18,917 nt of DNA from JAITVM01 sp031551135 (GTDB lineage: Bacteria; Bacillota; Clostridia; Lachnospirales; JAITVM01), in the NCBI GenBank assembly GCA_031551135.1, contig JAVBOA010000060.1:1-18917 (forward strand), in the 5' to 3' direction. The notes beneath the pieces were generated by a model. It worked only from the letters and a program-made list of their open reading frames with translations. It ran no database searches and was not told the origin of the DNA. A program made the translations under genes and the position numbers. Numbering within the stretch: position 1 is the first letter of the stretch; every line of letters starts with the position of its first letter. Positions 1-7,660 of this stretch are shown here, piece after piece.

Positions 1-165
1 GTAAAATATACAAAATAGCCCAATGAAGCGATTGTATATATGTACCGTGGGCTAACACGGGAATTTACGCCTATGGAGTGTTATATCAAACTGTAGTAGC
101 TTTTTAGCAAGACAGGACACGTTGAAATAGGAATACTCTAAGATATATATTTCTATATGTTTTAG
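1..165 (+). mobile_element. Decayed right end of an IS200/IS605-family element (tnpB tail / omegaRNA region)
   Basis: Frame 1 reads as a TnpB-like C-terminal tail (…RGLTREFTPMECYIKL, then SKTGHVEIGIL) but has in-frame stops at 16-18, 94-96, 97-99 and 139-141. The DNA resembles the conserved 3' part of IS605-type elements: a CCGTG/CACGG hairpin (45-49 with 56-60), then a stretch like 'GGGAATTTACGCCTATGGAGTG' read in parts, then GTTGAAATAGGAA, and a final hairpin (CTAA…TTAG and ATATA…TATAT, 138-165) like the subterminal stem at the right end. In this family that region is also the guide-RNA scaffold for TnpB. The body of tnpB lies outside the window. Family assignment is from recall of TnpB tails and right-end motifs; the stops make this copy look inactive. 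Confidence 0.55.
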
Positions 166-180
166 TTAGCAGAGGACGCA

Positions 181-1905
181 ATGGCTTTTGACGGAATTGC
201 AATATCCGCTGTTGCAAAAGAATTGTCAGAAAAAATCACCGGCGGAAAAATAGACAAGATTTATCAGCCGGAAAATGACGAAATTATCATAGCTTTAAGG
301 TCAAGCTATATTAATTATAAATTACTTTTAACATGCAATCCATCTTTTCCACGAATTCATCTTACAAATAACTCTAAAGATAATCCGTCTACCGCGCCTG
401 TTTTTTGCATGGTTTTGCGCAAACATCTGACCGGCGGGAAAATCCTATCGATAAAACAAATAAATTTTGACCGTATTATAAATATTGTGGTAGAAGCGTT
501 TAATGAAATGGGCGATTTAGTTAAAAAAACTCTCGTTATCGAGATTATGGGCAAACATTCCAATATTATTTTGCTTGATGATTCCGATTCTGTAATTGAT
601 TCGATAAAACATATTTCGTATGAAAAATCTTCTGTGCGTCCGATTTTCCCCGGCAGAAAATATACTTTGCCGCCATCGGATAACCGTATAAATCCTTGTA
701 ACTACGATTTCGAGAGCTTTAAAAATTTAGCCAAAAAAAATAATGACCTTGCTTCCGCTATTTACCGCGGATATTTCGGAATAAGCCCTGTTGCCGCAAA
801 AGAAATTTGCTTTGTTTCAGATATATTTAAATACAGTGACGACGATTCGCTGAAAATTCTATATGAAAATTTTTTTAAAACCGTAAATTCCGAAAAACGT
901 GAATTTTATATTTATTATGATAATAATAAGCGGATTTTGGATTTTTCATGCTTCGAAATGCCGAGTTTGGCAGAAAATAAAAAAGAAAAATTTTCTGAAA
1001 TAAATGAACTTTTGGATTTTTATTATAAAGAAAAGGATATTTTTTTCCGTGTAAATCAAAAATCCTTGGATATAAAAAAAATAATTGAAAACAATATCGA
1101 CCGCTGCAAAAAAAAATCAAAGCTATATGCGAATACTCTGGAAAATATCAAAGACCGCGACCGGCTTAAATTATACGGCGAATTGATTACTTCAAATATT
1201 TATGCAATCGAAAAAGGAATAAGCGAATTTACATGTCAAAATTTTTATGATGAAAATCTTGCAAATATAACAATTAAGCTTGACCCGATGCTTACTGCTT
1301 CCGAAAACGCTCAAAAGTATTTTAAAAAATACAATAAAGAGAAAAGGACTTTCGAAGCCCTGAAAAAACAAATTACTGATAACGAAAATGAGCTTGACTA
1401 TCTAAAAACAGTTTTGATCTCACTTAATTCATGCTTTGATGAAGCCGATATCAGAGAAATTCGGGAAGAGCTATATAACGAAGGATATTTAAAGAAAAAG
1501 AAAAATGCCGCAAAAAAAGAGAAGAAGTCGAAACCTATGGCTTTTATCTCGTCGGACGGATTTAATATTTACGTGGGTAAAAATAATTTGCAGAACGATT
1601 TTCTGACAATGAAATTTGCTCACGGCAATGATATTTGGCTGCATACCGAAAATATTCCGGGTTCGCATGTGATTATAAAAACAAATTCGCAGGAAATTCC
1701 GGAATCCACCATTTTTGAGGCCGCTTCACTAGCCGCCTATTACTCGCAGGCCTCTTTGCAAAATAAAGTTTCGGTTGTATTCACAAATAAAAAAAATGTA
1801 AAAAAGCCGACGGGCGCAAAACCCGGCATGGTCATTTACAATAATTACAAAACTATATTAATCGATTCTGATCACGAGATTATCGAAAAAATTAAAAAGA
1901 TATAA
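181..1905 (+). CDS. rqcH: RqcH (NFACT / fibronectin-binding-like ribosome quality control protein)
   Basis: RqcH binds stalled, split 50S subunits in the cytosol and recruits tRNA-Ala to add C-terminal alanine tails that mark nascent chains for degradation. The 574-aa length fits the family. The N-terminal NFACT-N domain starts MAFDGIAISAVAKEL and holds the conserved Asp97-Arg98 pair (…INFDRII) required for tRNA recruitment in the B. subtilis protein. A helix-rich, Lys/Glu-rich coiled-coil middle follows at about 270-440. A C-terminal NFACT-R domain begins near residue 458 (SSDGFNIYVGKNN … GNDIWLHTENIPGSHV). ATG 181 is preceded by AGAGGA at ideal spacing. The gene lies directly behind an IS605-type end, so its native upstream region may be displaced, and it is 15 bp from mtaB, suggesting co-transcription. 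Older databases call it FbpA, a fibronectin-binding protein. Confidence 0.93.
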   Translation: MAFDGIAISAVAKELSEKITGGKIDKIYQPENDEIIIALRSSYINYKLLLTCNPSFPRIHLTNNSKDNPSTAPVFCMVLRKHLTGGKILSIKQINFDRIINIVVEAFNEMGDLVKKTLVIEIMGKHSNIILLDDSDSVIDSIKHISYEKSSVRPIFPGRKYTLPPSDNRINPCNYDFESFKNLAKKNNDLASAIYRGYFGISPVAAKEICFVSDIFKYSDDDSLKILYENFFKTVNSEKREFYIYYDNNKRILDFSCFEMPSLAENKKEKFSEINELLDFYYKEKDIFFRVNQKSLDIKKIIENNIDRCKKKSKLYANTLENIKDRDRLKLYGELITSNIYAIEKGISEFTCQNFYDENLANITIKLDPMLTASENAQKYFKKYNKEKRTFEALKKQITDNENELDYLKTVLISLNSCFDEADIREIREELYNEGYLKKKKNAAKKEKKSKPMAFISSDGFNIYVGKNNLQNDFLTMKFAHGNDIWLHTENIPGSHVIIKTNSQEIPESTIFEAASLAAYYSQASLQNKVSVVFTNKKNVKKPTGAKPGMVIYNNYKTILIDSDHEIIEKIKKI

Positions 1906-1920
1906 GGAAATGATATTACA

Positions 1921-3225
1921 ATGAAACTGGCGACTCTGACGCTTGGCTGCAAAGTAAATAGCTACGACACCGAAGCTATGCAAGAAATTTTTTTAAAAAA
2001 AGGTTATGAATTAGTAGGATTTGACTCACATTCTGACGTATATTTGATTAACACTTGCACTGTTACTAATTTGGGAGATAAAAAATCAAGACAAATGGTT
2101 AGACGCGCGAAAAAAATTAATCCTAATGCTATTATAATTGTCACGGGTTGTTACGCGCAGGTTTCCCCTGAAGAAGTCAGTAAAATTGATGGTGTAAATT
2201 TAATTATCGGAACAAAGGATAGAGCAAGAATATTTGAGTTGACTGAAGAATATATAAATAAAAAAGAGAAAAAAATTCTAAATACAGTTACGGATATTAT
2301 GCAGGAGACAAGTTTTGAAAGGCTGAAAGTCGAGGGACTCACAAACCGTACAAGAGCGTATTTGAAAATTCAGGAAGGCTGCGATAATTTTTGTTCTTAG
2401 TGCATAATTCCGTTTGCGCGCGGTCCGGTGCGAAGCCGCAACCCGCAGGATATTATCGAAGAAGTCGAGCATTTAGCAAGAAACTCTTTTAAAGAAATTG
2501 TGCTTTCGGGTATACATGTTGCGTCTTACGGCAAAGATTTAAAAAACACCGATTTTTTAGAAATAATAAAGCGGGTTCATGAAATCGACGGAATCGAAAG
2601 AATAAGATTTTCTTCGGTTGAGCCCGGTATTATTAATCGGGATTTTGTCAACAATATTAAAAATATGGACAAAATATGCAGGCATATACATTTGTCTTTG
2701 CAAAGCGGCTGCGACAGGACATTATTAAGGATGAACCGCAAATACAACGTTTATGATTATGAAAAATCCGTTTATCTGCTTCGGGAGAGTTTTCAAAATT
2801 TTGCGGTTACTACAGATATTATCGTTGGATTTCCGGGCGAAACCGACGAAGATTTTTTGGATTCCTTGAATTTTTGCGGCAAAATTGAACTCAGTAAAAT
2901 TCATATTTTTCCTTTTTCACCGAAAAAAGGCACAGCGGCTTTTAAAATGCCCGATCAAATTTCGACAGAAACAAAAAACAAACGAAAAGATATTTTTTCA
3001 AAGCTCGATAAAGACCTGCAATTAAGATTCTTGACAAAGAATTTAAATACTAAATCCAATGTACTTTTTGAAAAGAAATGTGACGATAATTTATATGAAG
3101 GACATACGGACAACTATATTTTGGTACGGACAAATTCAGCCGATGAGCTTGTCAATAAAATAAAAACAGTTAAATTGAATAAAATAAAAAATTTGATAAT
3201 GGAAGCTGATTTGGAAGAGCGGTAA
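1921..3225 (+). pseudogene. mtaB: MtaB, tRNA t6A37 methylthiotransferase, interrupted by an in-frame TAG
   Basis: MtaB is a radical-SAM enzyme that converts t6A37 of some tRNAs to ms2t6A37. The N-terminal UPF0004 domain has its three cluster cysteines: C10 (TLGCKVN), C46 (NTCTVTN) and C77 (TGCYAQ). The radical-SAM CxxxCxxC motif is C154-D-N-F-C158-S-stop-C161: codon 160 at 2398-2400 is TAG, where the family usually has Tyr. Reading continues in the same frame through CIIPFARGPVRSR, GIHVASYG, SLQSGCDRTLLRMNR, DIIVGFPGETDEDF and a TRAM-like tail to TAA at 3223-3225, 434 residues in all. A restart at GTG 2428 would lack the cysteine cluster, so neither piece alone should be active. No frameshift and no other decay is visible, so this is a recent nonsense mutation, a base-call error, or a read-through amber. 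Product identity is firm; functional status is open. Confidence 0.85.
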
Positions 3226-3273
3226 ATTATCAAGAATCAGAAAAAATTTTTGGTATAATTTGTCGAAATAAAA

Positions 3274-3301
3274 TTGTACTTTTATTCTGATAAAATATTA
3301 T
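3274..3301 (+). promoter_or_regulatory. Possible sigma-A promoter for ireB-ruvX
   Basis: TTGTAC at 3274-3279 and TATTAT at 3296-3301 are separated by 16 bp in the 182-bp gap between mtaB and ireB. The whole gap is very AT-rich, so chance matches are likely. A 7-bp AT-only hairpin (CAAATAA/TTATTTG, 3340-3356) follows, without a clear T-run. Nothing else is recognised in the gap. Confidence 0.3.
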
Positions 3302-3407
3302 AATTATTTTGAAAAGTGGCATAAAAAACAAAATATTTGCAAATAATCTTTATTTGTATTATTATTACATAGAGTGGTTTTTTTATGCGTTTAAGGAGTG
3401 ATTTTTC

Positions 3408-3671
3408 ATGAAAGAAACTAATCTTTCGCAGACACAAAGGATTCGTAGTTTGGAAAAACCGAATAATCTCGAAGTAAATAACATTTTGAAGCAAGTTTAC
3501 GACGCTTTGACCGAAAAAGGTTACAGCCCTACTAATCAGCTTGTCGGATATATTTTATCCGGTGACCCGACGTATATTACAGCCAGCAATAACGCTCGAA
3601 ATCTGATTACAAAATTAGAGCGTGACGAATTGCTTGAGGAGATAATTAATTTTTATCTCAATAATCTTTAA
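3408..3671 (+). CDS. ireB: IreB family regulatory phosphoprotein (UPF0297)
   Basis: An 87-aa protein with the hallmark of the IreB/YrzL family: a variable N-terminus, then VYDALTEKGYSPTNQLVGYILSGDPTYI, NARN and a C-terminal ERDELLEEIINFYL. In Enterococcus faecalis IreB is phosphorylated near the N-terminus by the PASTA kinase IreK and negatively influences cephalosporin tolerance. This copy has Thr4, Ser7 and Thr9 in the equivalent segment; whether they are phosphorylated is inference. ATG 3408 follows AAGGAGTG at good spacing. Only 6 bp separate it from ruvX, a neighbour pair that is very common in Firmicutes and supports both calls. Confidence 0.92.
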   Translation: MKETNLSQTQRIRSLEKPNNLEVNNILKQVYDALTEKGYSPTNQLVGYILSGDPTYITASNNARNLITKLERDELLEEIINFYLNNL

Positions 3672-3677
3672 GACTCT

Positions 3678-4106
3678 ATGCGTATTTTGGGCTTGGATTA
3701 TGGTGATAAAACCATAGGTGTTGCGGTTTCGGACGATTTTAACAAAATTGCTTTTGCGCTTGAGGTTATCTGCCGTGATGACCCGAACAGCCTAAAAAAA
3801 TCTGTTGCACGCCTTAAAGAAATTATTAAAGAATACGATATAAATACAATCGTTCTTGGTTATCCTAAAAATACTGATAACTCTGTTGGCGAACGCTGCC
3901 AATTAACTTTGGCTTTTAGAGAAAAGCTTTCCAGAAATTTTAAAAAAATTGAAATTGTGCTTAGGGATGAGCGTTTTTCTACTGCCTACTCTATGCGAAG
4001 CCTCAACGAGGCTAATCTTTCTAAGAAAAAAATCGATAGTGTTATAGATAAAATGGCTGCTGTTTATATTTTGCAAGGATATTTGGACAGCATTAATAAA
4101 ATTTGA
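3678..4106 (+). CDS. ruvX: YqgF/RuvX family RNase H-fold nuclease
   Basis: A 142-aa protein matching the short YqgF/RuvX family (Holliday-junction resolvase-like; implicated in 16S rRNA 5' end maturation in E. coli). The first strand carries the catalytic-type Asp in ILGLDYGDKTIGVAVSD (Asp7). The middle has VLGYPKNTDNSVGER, then the DERFSTAYS motif. A C-terminal DKMAAVYILQGYLD supplies the last acidic residue. Start ATG 3678 has only a weak ribosome site (TTAAGA), so it is probably translated by coupling to ireB, 6 bp upstream. Its stop TGA overlaps the ribosome site of the next gene. Cytosolic; the exact cellular role in Firmicutes is unsettled. Confidence 0.92.
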   Translation: MRILGLDYGDKTIGVAVSDDFNKIAFALEVICRDDPNSLKKSVARLKEIIKEYDINTIVLGYPKNTDNSVGERCQLTLAFREKLSRNFKKIEIVLRDERFSTAYSMRSLNEANLSKKKIDSVIDKMAAVYILQGYLDSINKI

Positions 4107-4118
4107 GGTGTGTTTATT

Positions 4119-4418
4119 TTGGATGATTTCGACGATCTGGAATTCGATGATGATGACTCTCTTGCTATTATAAAAATGCAAGATGAATCTGGAGAAGATA
4201 AAGACTTTATTATTATAGATTCTAAAGTTTATAAAAACAATAACTATTTACTTGTAATAGAAGCCGATGCCGCCGACGAGGACGAATCGGATGCCTACAT
4301 TTTAAAAGAACTTAAAGAAGTTGACGGAGATTCGTATTATACAGTTTTGGAAGATGGTCACGAGTTTAATGAAGTTTCAATTTTATTTGATAATGACGAC
4401 TACGAAATCGAACTATAA
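4119..4418 (+). CDS. DUF1292 (YrzB-like) acidic protein
   Basis: A very acidic protein of about 99 residues: MDDFDDLEFDDDDSLAIIKMQDESGEDKDF at the start, then a short beta-rich domain with YLLVIEADAADEDESDAYILKEL and a tail ending NDDDYEIEL. This is the DUF1292 pattern, nearly always found just after ireB and ruvX in Firmicutes; function unknown. I place the start at TTG 4119 rather than GTG 4110, because GAGGTG at 4105-4110 would overlap the GTG but sits 8 bp from the TTG. The ribosome site overlaps the ruvX stop, so the two are translationally linked. A strong terminator follows 19 bp after the stop, closing the operon. Confidence 0.85.
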   Translation: MDDFDDLEFDDDDSLAIIKMQDESGEDKDFIIIDSKVYKNNNYLLVIEADAADEDESDAYILKELKEVDGDSYYTVLEDGHEFNEVSILFDNDDYEIEL

Positions 4419-4436
4419 TTAACGAGATATTTCTTA

Positions 4437-4468
4437 ACATTCCTTATTCTTTTAAGGAATGTTTTTTT
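4437..4468 (+). terminator. Rho-independent terminator after the ireB-ruvX-DUF1292 operon
   Basis: Perfect 9-bp stem ACATTCCTT (4437-4445) with AAGGAATGT (4454-4462), 8-nt loop, followed directly by seven T. Confidence 0.9.
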
Positions 4469-4471
4469 ACA

Positions 4472-4500
4472 TTGACATTTTTATATTAATGTTTTACTAT
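4472..4500 (+). promoter_or_regulatory. Sigma-A promoter of the RNase J operon
   Basis: A consensus -35 TTGACA (4472-4477), 17-bp spacer and -10 TACTAT (4495-4500) sit 3 bp after the previous terminator's T-run. The predicted 5' leader to the RNase J start is about 175 nt, long for a bacterial gene, and contains an imperfect CTGTTTTAA…TTAAACAG hairpin in 4606-4628. No known riboswitch is recognised in it. Confidence 0.75.
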
Positions 4501-4682
4501 TAGTTATCTTGTTTTTCTGTGCGTTTATTACAGTTTTATCAAAGATATATTAAATTTGTTCGGGTTGTTATACTTGAATTAGAGAATAAATAATTCGTTT
4601 ATAGCCTGTTTTAACGAAATTAAACAGCTGATATTTTAAAACGGATTTTTATATAAAAATTAAAATTAACGGAGGTGTGGTT

Positions 4683-6353
4683 TTGTCTGTAAAAAAATCA
4701 AAACTAAGGATATTTTCTCTTGGAGGACTCGGCGAAATCGGAAAAAATATCACTTGTTTCGAATACGGAAACGACATAATTGCTGTAGACTGCGGCGTTG
4801 CGTTTCCGACCGACGATATGTTGGGTGTAGATTTGGTTATTCCGGATTTCACCTATTTGATCAAAAATCGCGAAAAAATCAGAGGGCTTTTGCTGACCCA
4901 TGGTCACGAAGACCATATTGGCGCGATTCCTTATCTTTTGCGCGATCTAAGCGTAGATATTTATGCTACTAAACTAACATTGGGGCTTTTGGACAACAAA
5001 TTGCGTGAACATAATTTATCAAGCGCTGCTGAAAAGATTTGTGTTGTCGCCGGTGAAAAAGTAAAACTCGGAGTTTTCGAAATCGAGTTTATTTCTGTCA
5101 CCCACTCGATAGCGGATGCTGTTGCTTTGGCCATAAAAACCCCGGTTGGAACGGTTATACATTCGGGAGATTTTAAGGTGGATTATACACCTATTTTCGG
5201 CGAAAGTATAAACTTGCAGCGTTTTGCGGAGCTGGGCAGGCAAGGCGTTTTGTTATTCCTTTGCGAATCCACAAATGTCGAAAGTAAGGGATATACACTC
5301 AGCGAAAAAAATATAGGGGCTATTTTTGAAGAAATCTTTGACGAGAGCGTTGACCAAAGAATTATGGTTGCAACTTTTTCTTCAAATATCCATCGGATTC
5401 AACAAATTGTAAATTCTGCTGTAAAACATAAACGAAAAATTGCCGTAATGGGCAGGTCTATGGTGAATTCCGTAAAAACTGCCAGCGAACTCGGCTATTT
5501 GAATATCCCCGACCGAATTATGATCGAGGTTAATGAAATCAAGAACTATAAGGATTCCGATATTGTTATTATAACAACGGGAAGCCAAGGCGAACCGATG
5601 GCAGCTTTGTCGAGGATGTCAACCTCGGAGCACCGCCAAGTGGAAATAAAACCCGGTGATAAAATTATTATCTCGGCTTCGCCGATTCCGGGCAATGAAA
5701 AAACGGTTTCTAAAGTTATCAATGAGCTTTTGAAAAAAGGCGCGGATGTTATTTATGAAGGTATATACGATATTCATGTTTCCGGACATGCGAAACAAGA
5801 AGAAATCAAGCTTTTACACGCTTTGATTAAACCGAAATTCCTTATGCCGATCCACGGCGAATACAAGCATTTGAAAGCACATAAAGACCTTGCAATGTCG
5901 CTTGGCTTGCCAAAAGATAATATCTTTATTATGGGTCTTGGTGATGTTTTGGAAGTTACCGATAAATCAGCACGCTTGAACGGTACTGTTCAGGCAGGTC
6001 AGGTTTTGGTTGACGGTTTGGGAATCGGAGACGTTGGAAATATTGTATTGCGCGATAGAAAACATCTTTCGCAAGATGGTTTGATGATTGTTGTCGTTAG
6101 CCTTGAAAAAGAATTGGGATTTGTGGTATCCGGACCGGATATTATTTCGCGCGGATTCGTGTATGTAAGAGAATCCGAAGATTTGATGGTTGAGGCAAAA
6201 GAAGTTGTGCGTGCCGCGCTCATGAAATGCGAAGAAAAAAATAATTACGAATGGTCATATATTAAAAATTTAATCAGAGACACTTTGCGTGAGTTTTTAT
6301 GGGAAAAAACAAAACGCAGTCCTATGATTTTACCGATAATTATGGAAGTTTAA
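4683..6353 (+). CDS. rnj: Ribonuclease J
   Basis: RNase J is a metallo-beta-lactamase/beta-CASP nuclease with 5'-3' exo- and endonuclease activity, central to mRNA decay and rRNA maturation in Firmicutes. From TTG 4683 it is 556 aa, the normal length. The zinc motif H73-G-H75-E-D77-H78 is intact, followed by HSIADA and the metal-bridging Asp in IHSGDFKVDYTP. The beta-CASP part has ATFSSNIHR, GRSM, TGSQGEPMAALSRM and SASPIPGNE. Then come DIHVSGH, a conserved FLMPIHGEY, and the C-terminal domain ending EKTKRSPMILPIIMEV, close to the B. subtilis RNase J1 tail. I choose TTG 4683 over GTG 4677 because GGAGG at 4671-4675 lies 7 bp from it. Thirteen bp separate it from the YlbF-like gene. Whether it is the J1 or J2 paralogue cannot be decided here; the active site argues for J1. 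Confidence 0.95.
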   Translation: MSVKKSKLRIFSLGGLGEIGKNITCFEYGNDIIAVDCGVAFPTDDMLGVDLVIPDFTYLIKNREKIRGLLLTHGHEDHIGAIPYLLRDLSVDIYATKLTLGLLDNKLREHNLSSAAEKICVVAGEKVKLGVFEIEFISVTHSIADAVALAIKTPVGTVIHSGDFKVDYTPIFGESINLQRFAELGRQGVLLFLCESTNVESKGYTLSEKNIGAIFEEIFDESVDQRIMVATFSSNIHRIQQIVNSAVKHKRKIAVMGRSMVNSVKTASELGYLNIPDRIMIEVNEIKNYKDSDIVIITTGSQGEPMAALSRMSTSEHRQVEIKPGDKIIISASPIPGNEKTVSKVINELLKKGADVIYEGIYDIHVSGHAKQEEIKLLHALIKPKFLMPIHGEYKHLKAHKDLAMSLGLPKDNIFIMGLGDVLEVTDKSARLNGTVQAGQVLVDGLGIGDVGNIVLRDRKHLSQDGLMIVVVSLEKELGFVVSGPDIISRGFVYVRESEDLMVEAKEVVRAALMKCEEKNNYEWSYIKNLIRDTLREFLWEKTKRSPMILPIIMEV

Positions 6354-6366
6354 AAGGAGGTTTTTC

Positions 6367-6714
6367 ATGGATGCCGTTTTGCAAACAGCAAAAGACCTGT
6401 CTCAAAAACTCCAGCATGATGAAACCTATTTAAACTATATTAATGCAAAAAATATTCTAAAACAAAACAAAGAACTTTATGATAAAGTAAAAGAATTTAA
6501 AAATAATCAATTAAACGACCGTCTGACGGATTTAACCGAGGAATATCCGTCGTTCGACCGCGAAAAATATTTATCCAGACTTTATGCGGATTTATCGCTT
6601 ATAGATGTTTCACGCAAATATTTGGAATCGGAACAGAAATTTCTGAACAAATTTTCAGAAATAATGAATTTGATTTCTCAGGATTTGGATATAGATTTAT
6701 ATGATTTAGAATAG
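6367..6714 (+). CDS. YlbF/YmcA (DUF964) family protein
   Basis: A 115-aa all-helical protein: MDAVLQTAKDLSQKLQHDETYLNYINAKN, repeated heptad-like segments (KQNKELYDKVKEFKNNQ…), and a C-terminal QKFLNKFSEIMNLISQDLDIDL. This matches YlbF/YmcA family proteins, which in B. subtilis form a complex with YaaT that modulates RNase Y-dependent mRNA processing, competence, sporulation and biofilm. Its position immediately behind RNase J (AAAGGAGG ribosome site, 13-bp gap) ties it to RNA turnover. It ends in TAG, followed one codon later by an in-frame TGA (TAG TTT TGA), then a strong terminator. Confidence 0.85.
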   Translation: MDAVLQTAKDLSQKLQHDETYLNYINAKNILKQNKELYDKVKEFKNNQLNDRLTDLTEEYPSFDREKYLSRLYADLSLIDVSRKYLESEQKFLNKFSEIMNLISQDLDIDLYDLE

Positions 6715-6719
6715 TTTTG

Positions 6720-6750
6720 AGCCGCATCTCACGATGCGGCTTATTTTTTT
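6720..6750 (+). terminator. Rho-independent terminator after the RNase J operon
   Basis: Perfect 9-bp GC-rich stem AGCCGCATC (6720-6728) with GATGCGGCT (6733-6741), tetraloop TCAC, then a T-rich tail. It starts 5 bp after the ylbF-like stop. Confidence 0.93.
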
Positions 6751-6801
6751 ATTTTTTTTCGACATTTATGTTAAAAATATTGCAAAATTCTACGATACTA
6801 T

Positions 6802-6840
6802 AACAAACCGTTTGTTGTATATTACGTAATACTGTATGAT
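6802..6840 (+). promoter_or_regulatory. ABC exporter promoter with two overlapping palindromic operators
   Basis: AACAAAC-C-GTTTGTT (6802-6816) is a perfect 7-1-7 palindrome. TATTACGTAATA (6820-6831) is a perfect 12-bp palindrome. They straddle a candidate promoter, TTGTTG (6812-6817) - 17 bp - TATGAT (6835-6840), so that the first palindrome overlaps the -35 box and the second fills the spacer. This arrangement is typical of repressor control (TetR/AcrR-type sites have such symmetry), but no regulator gene lies beside the exporter. The rest of the 236-bp gap is AT-rich with other weak -10-like boxes. Confidence 0.5.
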
Positions 6841-6950
6841 AGAATATAAAATAGAATTGATACTATATTATGTTATAATTGAATAGATATGTAAAATATT
6901 TTTTTCTATCCTTTATATTGAAAATAGTCTAAATTTCGGGAGGTAGATTA

Positions 6951-7655
6951 ATGAAGAATTTTGTGAAATTCGAAAATGTAGTTCGAGAATATCAATCTGA
7001 TAATATCGCTGTACGTGCGGCGGATGGAATCAGCTTTTCATTGGATAAACAGAAATTCAGTATTATTGTGGGCCCGTCGGGGGCCGGAAAGTCTACGGTA
7101 TTAAATATATTAGGAGGAATGGACAGAGCTACGTCCGGTGAAATTTTTGTTGATGAAAAAAATATCACACGGCTTAATAAACGCGATATTTGTTCATATC
7201 GGCGTGATGATATCGGCTTTGTATTCCAATTTTATAATTTAATTCCCAATCTGACAGCTTTGGAGAATGTCGAATTGGCATCGTATATCCGCAAACAGGC
7301 TTTGAATCCGCAAGAGGTTTTAAAAAGCGTCGGACTTAGTGAAAGAATGAACAATTTTCCGGCACAATTATCGGGCGGCGAACAGCAGCGGGTTGCGATT
7401 GCGCGCGCATTGACAAAGAATCCGAAATTATTATTATGTGACGAACCGACAGGCGCACTTGACTACCAAACCGGCAAAAGTATATTAAAATTATTGCAGG
7501 ACTCGTGCAGAATACTTGGAATCACAGTAGTTGTTATTACGCACAATATGGCCATTGCGCCTATGGCAGACCGTGTTATAAAAATAAAAAACGGTAAGGT
7601 CGAGGATGTAATAGATAATTATTTTCCTACTCCTATTTCCGAGATTGAGTGGTAA
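6951..7655 (+). CDS. ABC transporter ATP-binding protein (MacB/LolD-like)
   Basis: A 234-aa ATPase subunit, the usual size for the MacB/LolD/FtsE-type exporter family. Walker A GPSGAGKST is at 41-49, the Q-loop in VFQFYNLIPNLTALENV at about 91-107, the signature LSGGEQQR at 140-147, Walker B LLLCDEPTGALD at 160-171 and the switch His198 in VITHN. The NLIPNLTALENV and EPTGALD sequences are typical of the branch paired with FtsX-fold permeases, which work by mechanotransmission rather than direct transmembrane transport. ATG 6951 follows GGGAGG. The stop overlaps the start region of the permease gene. The substrate is unknown; antimicrobial-peptide or lipoprotein-type cargo is common in the family but not shown here. 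Confidence 0.93.
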   Translation: MKNFVKFENVVREYQSDNIAVRAADGISFSLDKQKFSIIVGPSGAGKSTVLNILGGMDRATSGEIFVDEKNITRLNKRDICSYRRDDIGFVFQFYNLIPNLTALENVELASYIRKQALNPQEVLKSVGLSERMNNFPAQLSGGEQQRVAIARALTKNPKLLLCDEPTGALDYQTGKSILKLLQDSCRILGITVVVITHNMAIAPMADRVIKIKNGKVEDVIDNYFPTPISEIEW

Positions 7656-7660
7656 GAATC

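Noticed and set aside
2398..2400. Pyrrolysine insertion in MtaB
   Set aside because: No pyl gene is in the window and the expected residue is Tyr, one base from TAG; kept only as a possibility within the amber finding.
2428..3225. Separate functional radical-SAM gene starting at GTG 2428
   Set aside because: It would begin after the CxxxCxxC cluster and has no ribosome site; it is the downstream part of interrupted mtaB in the same frame.
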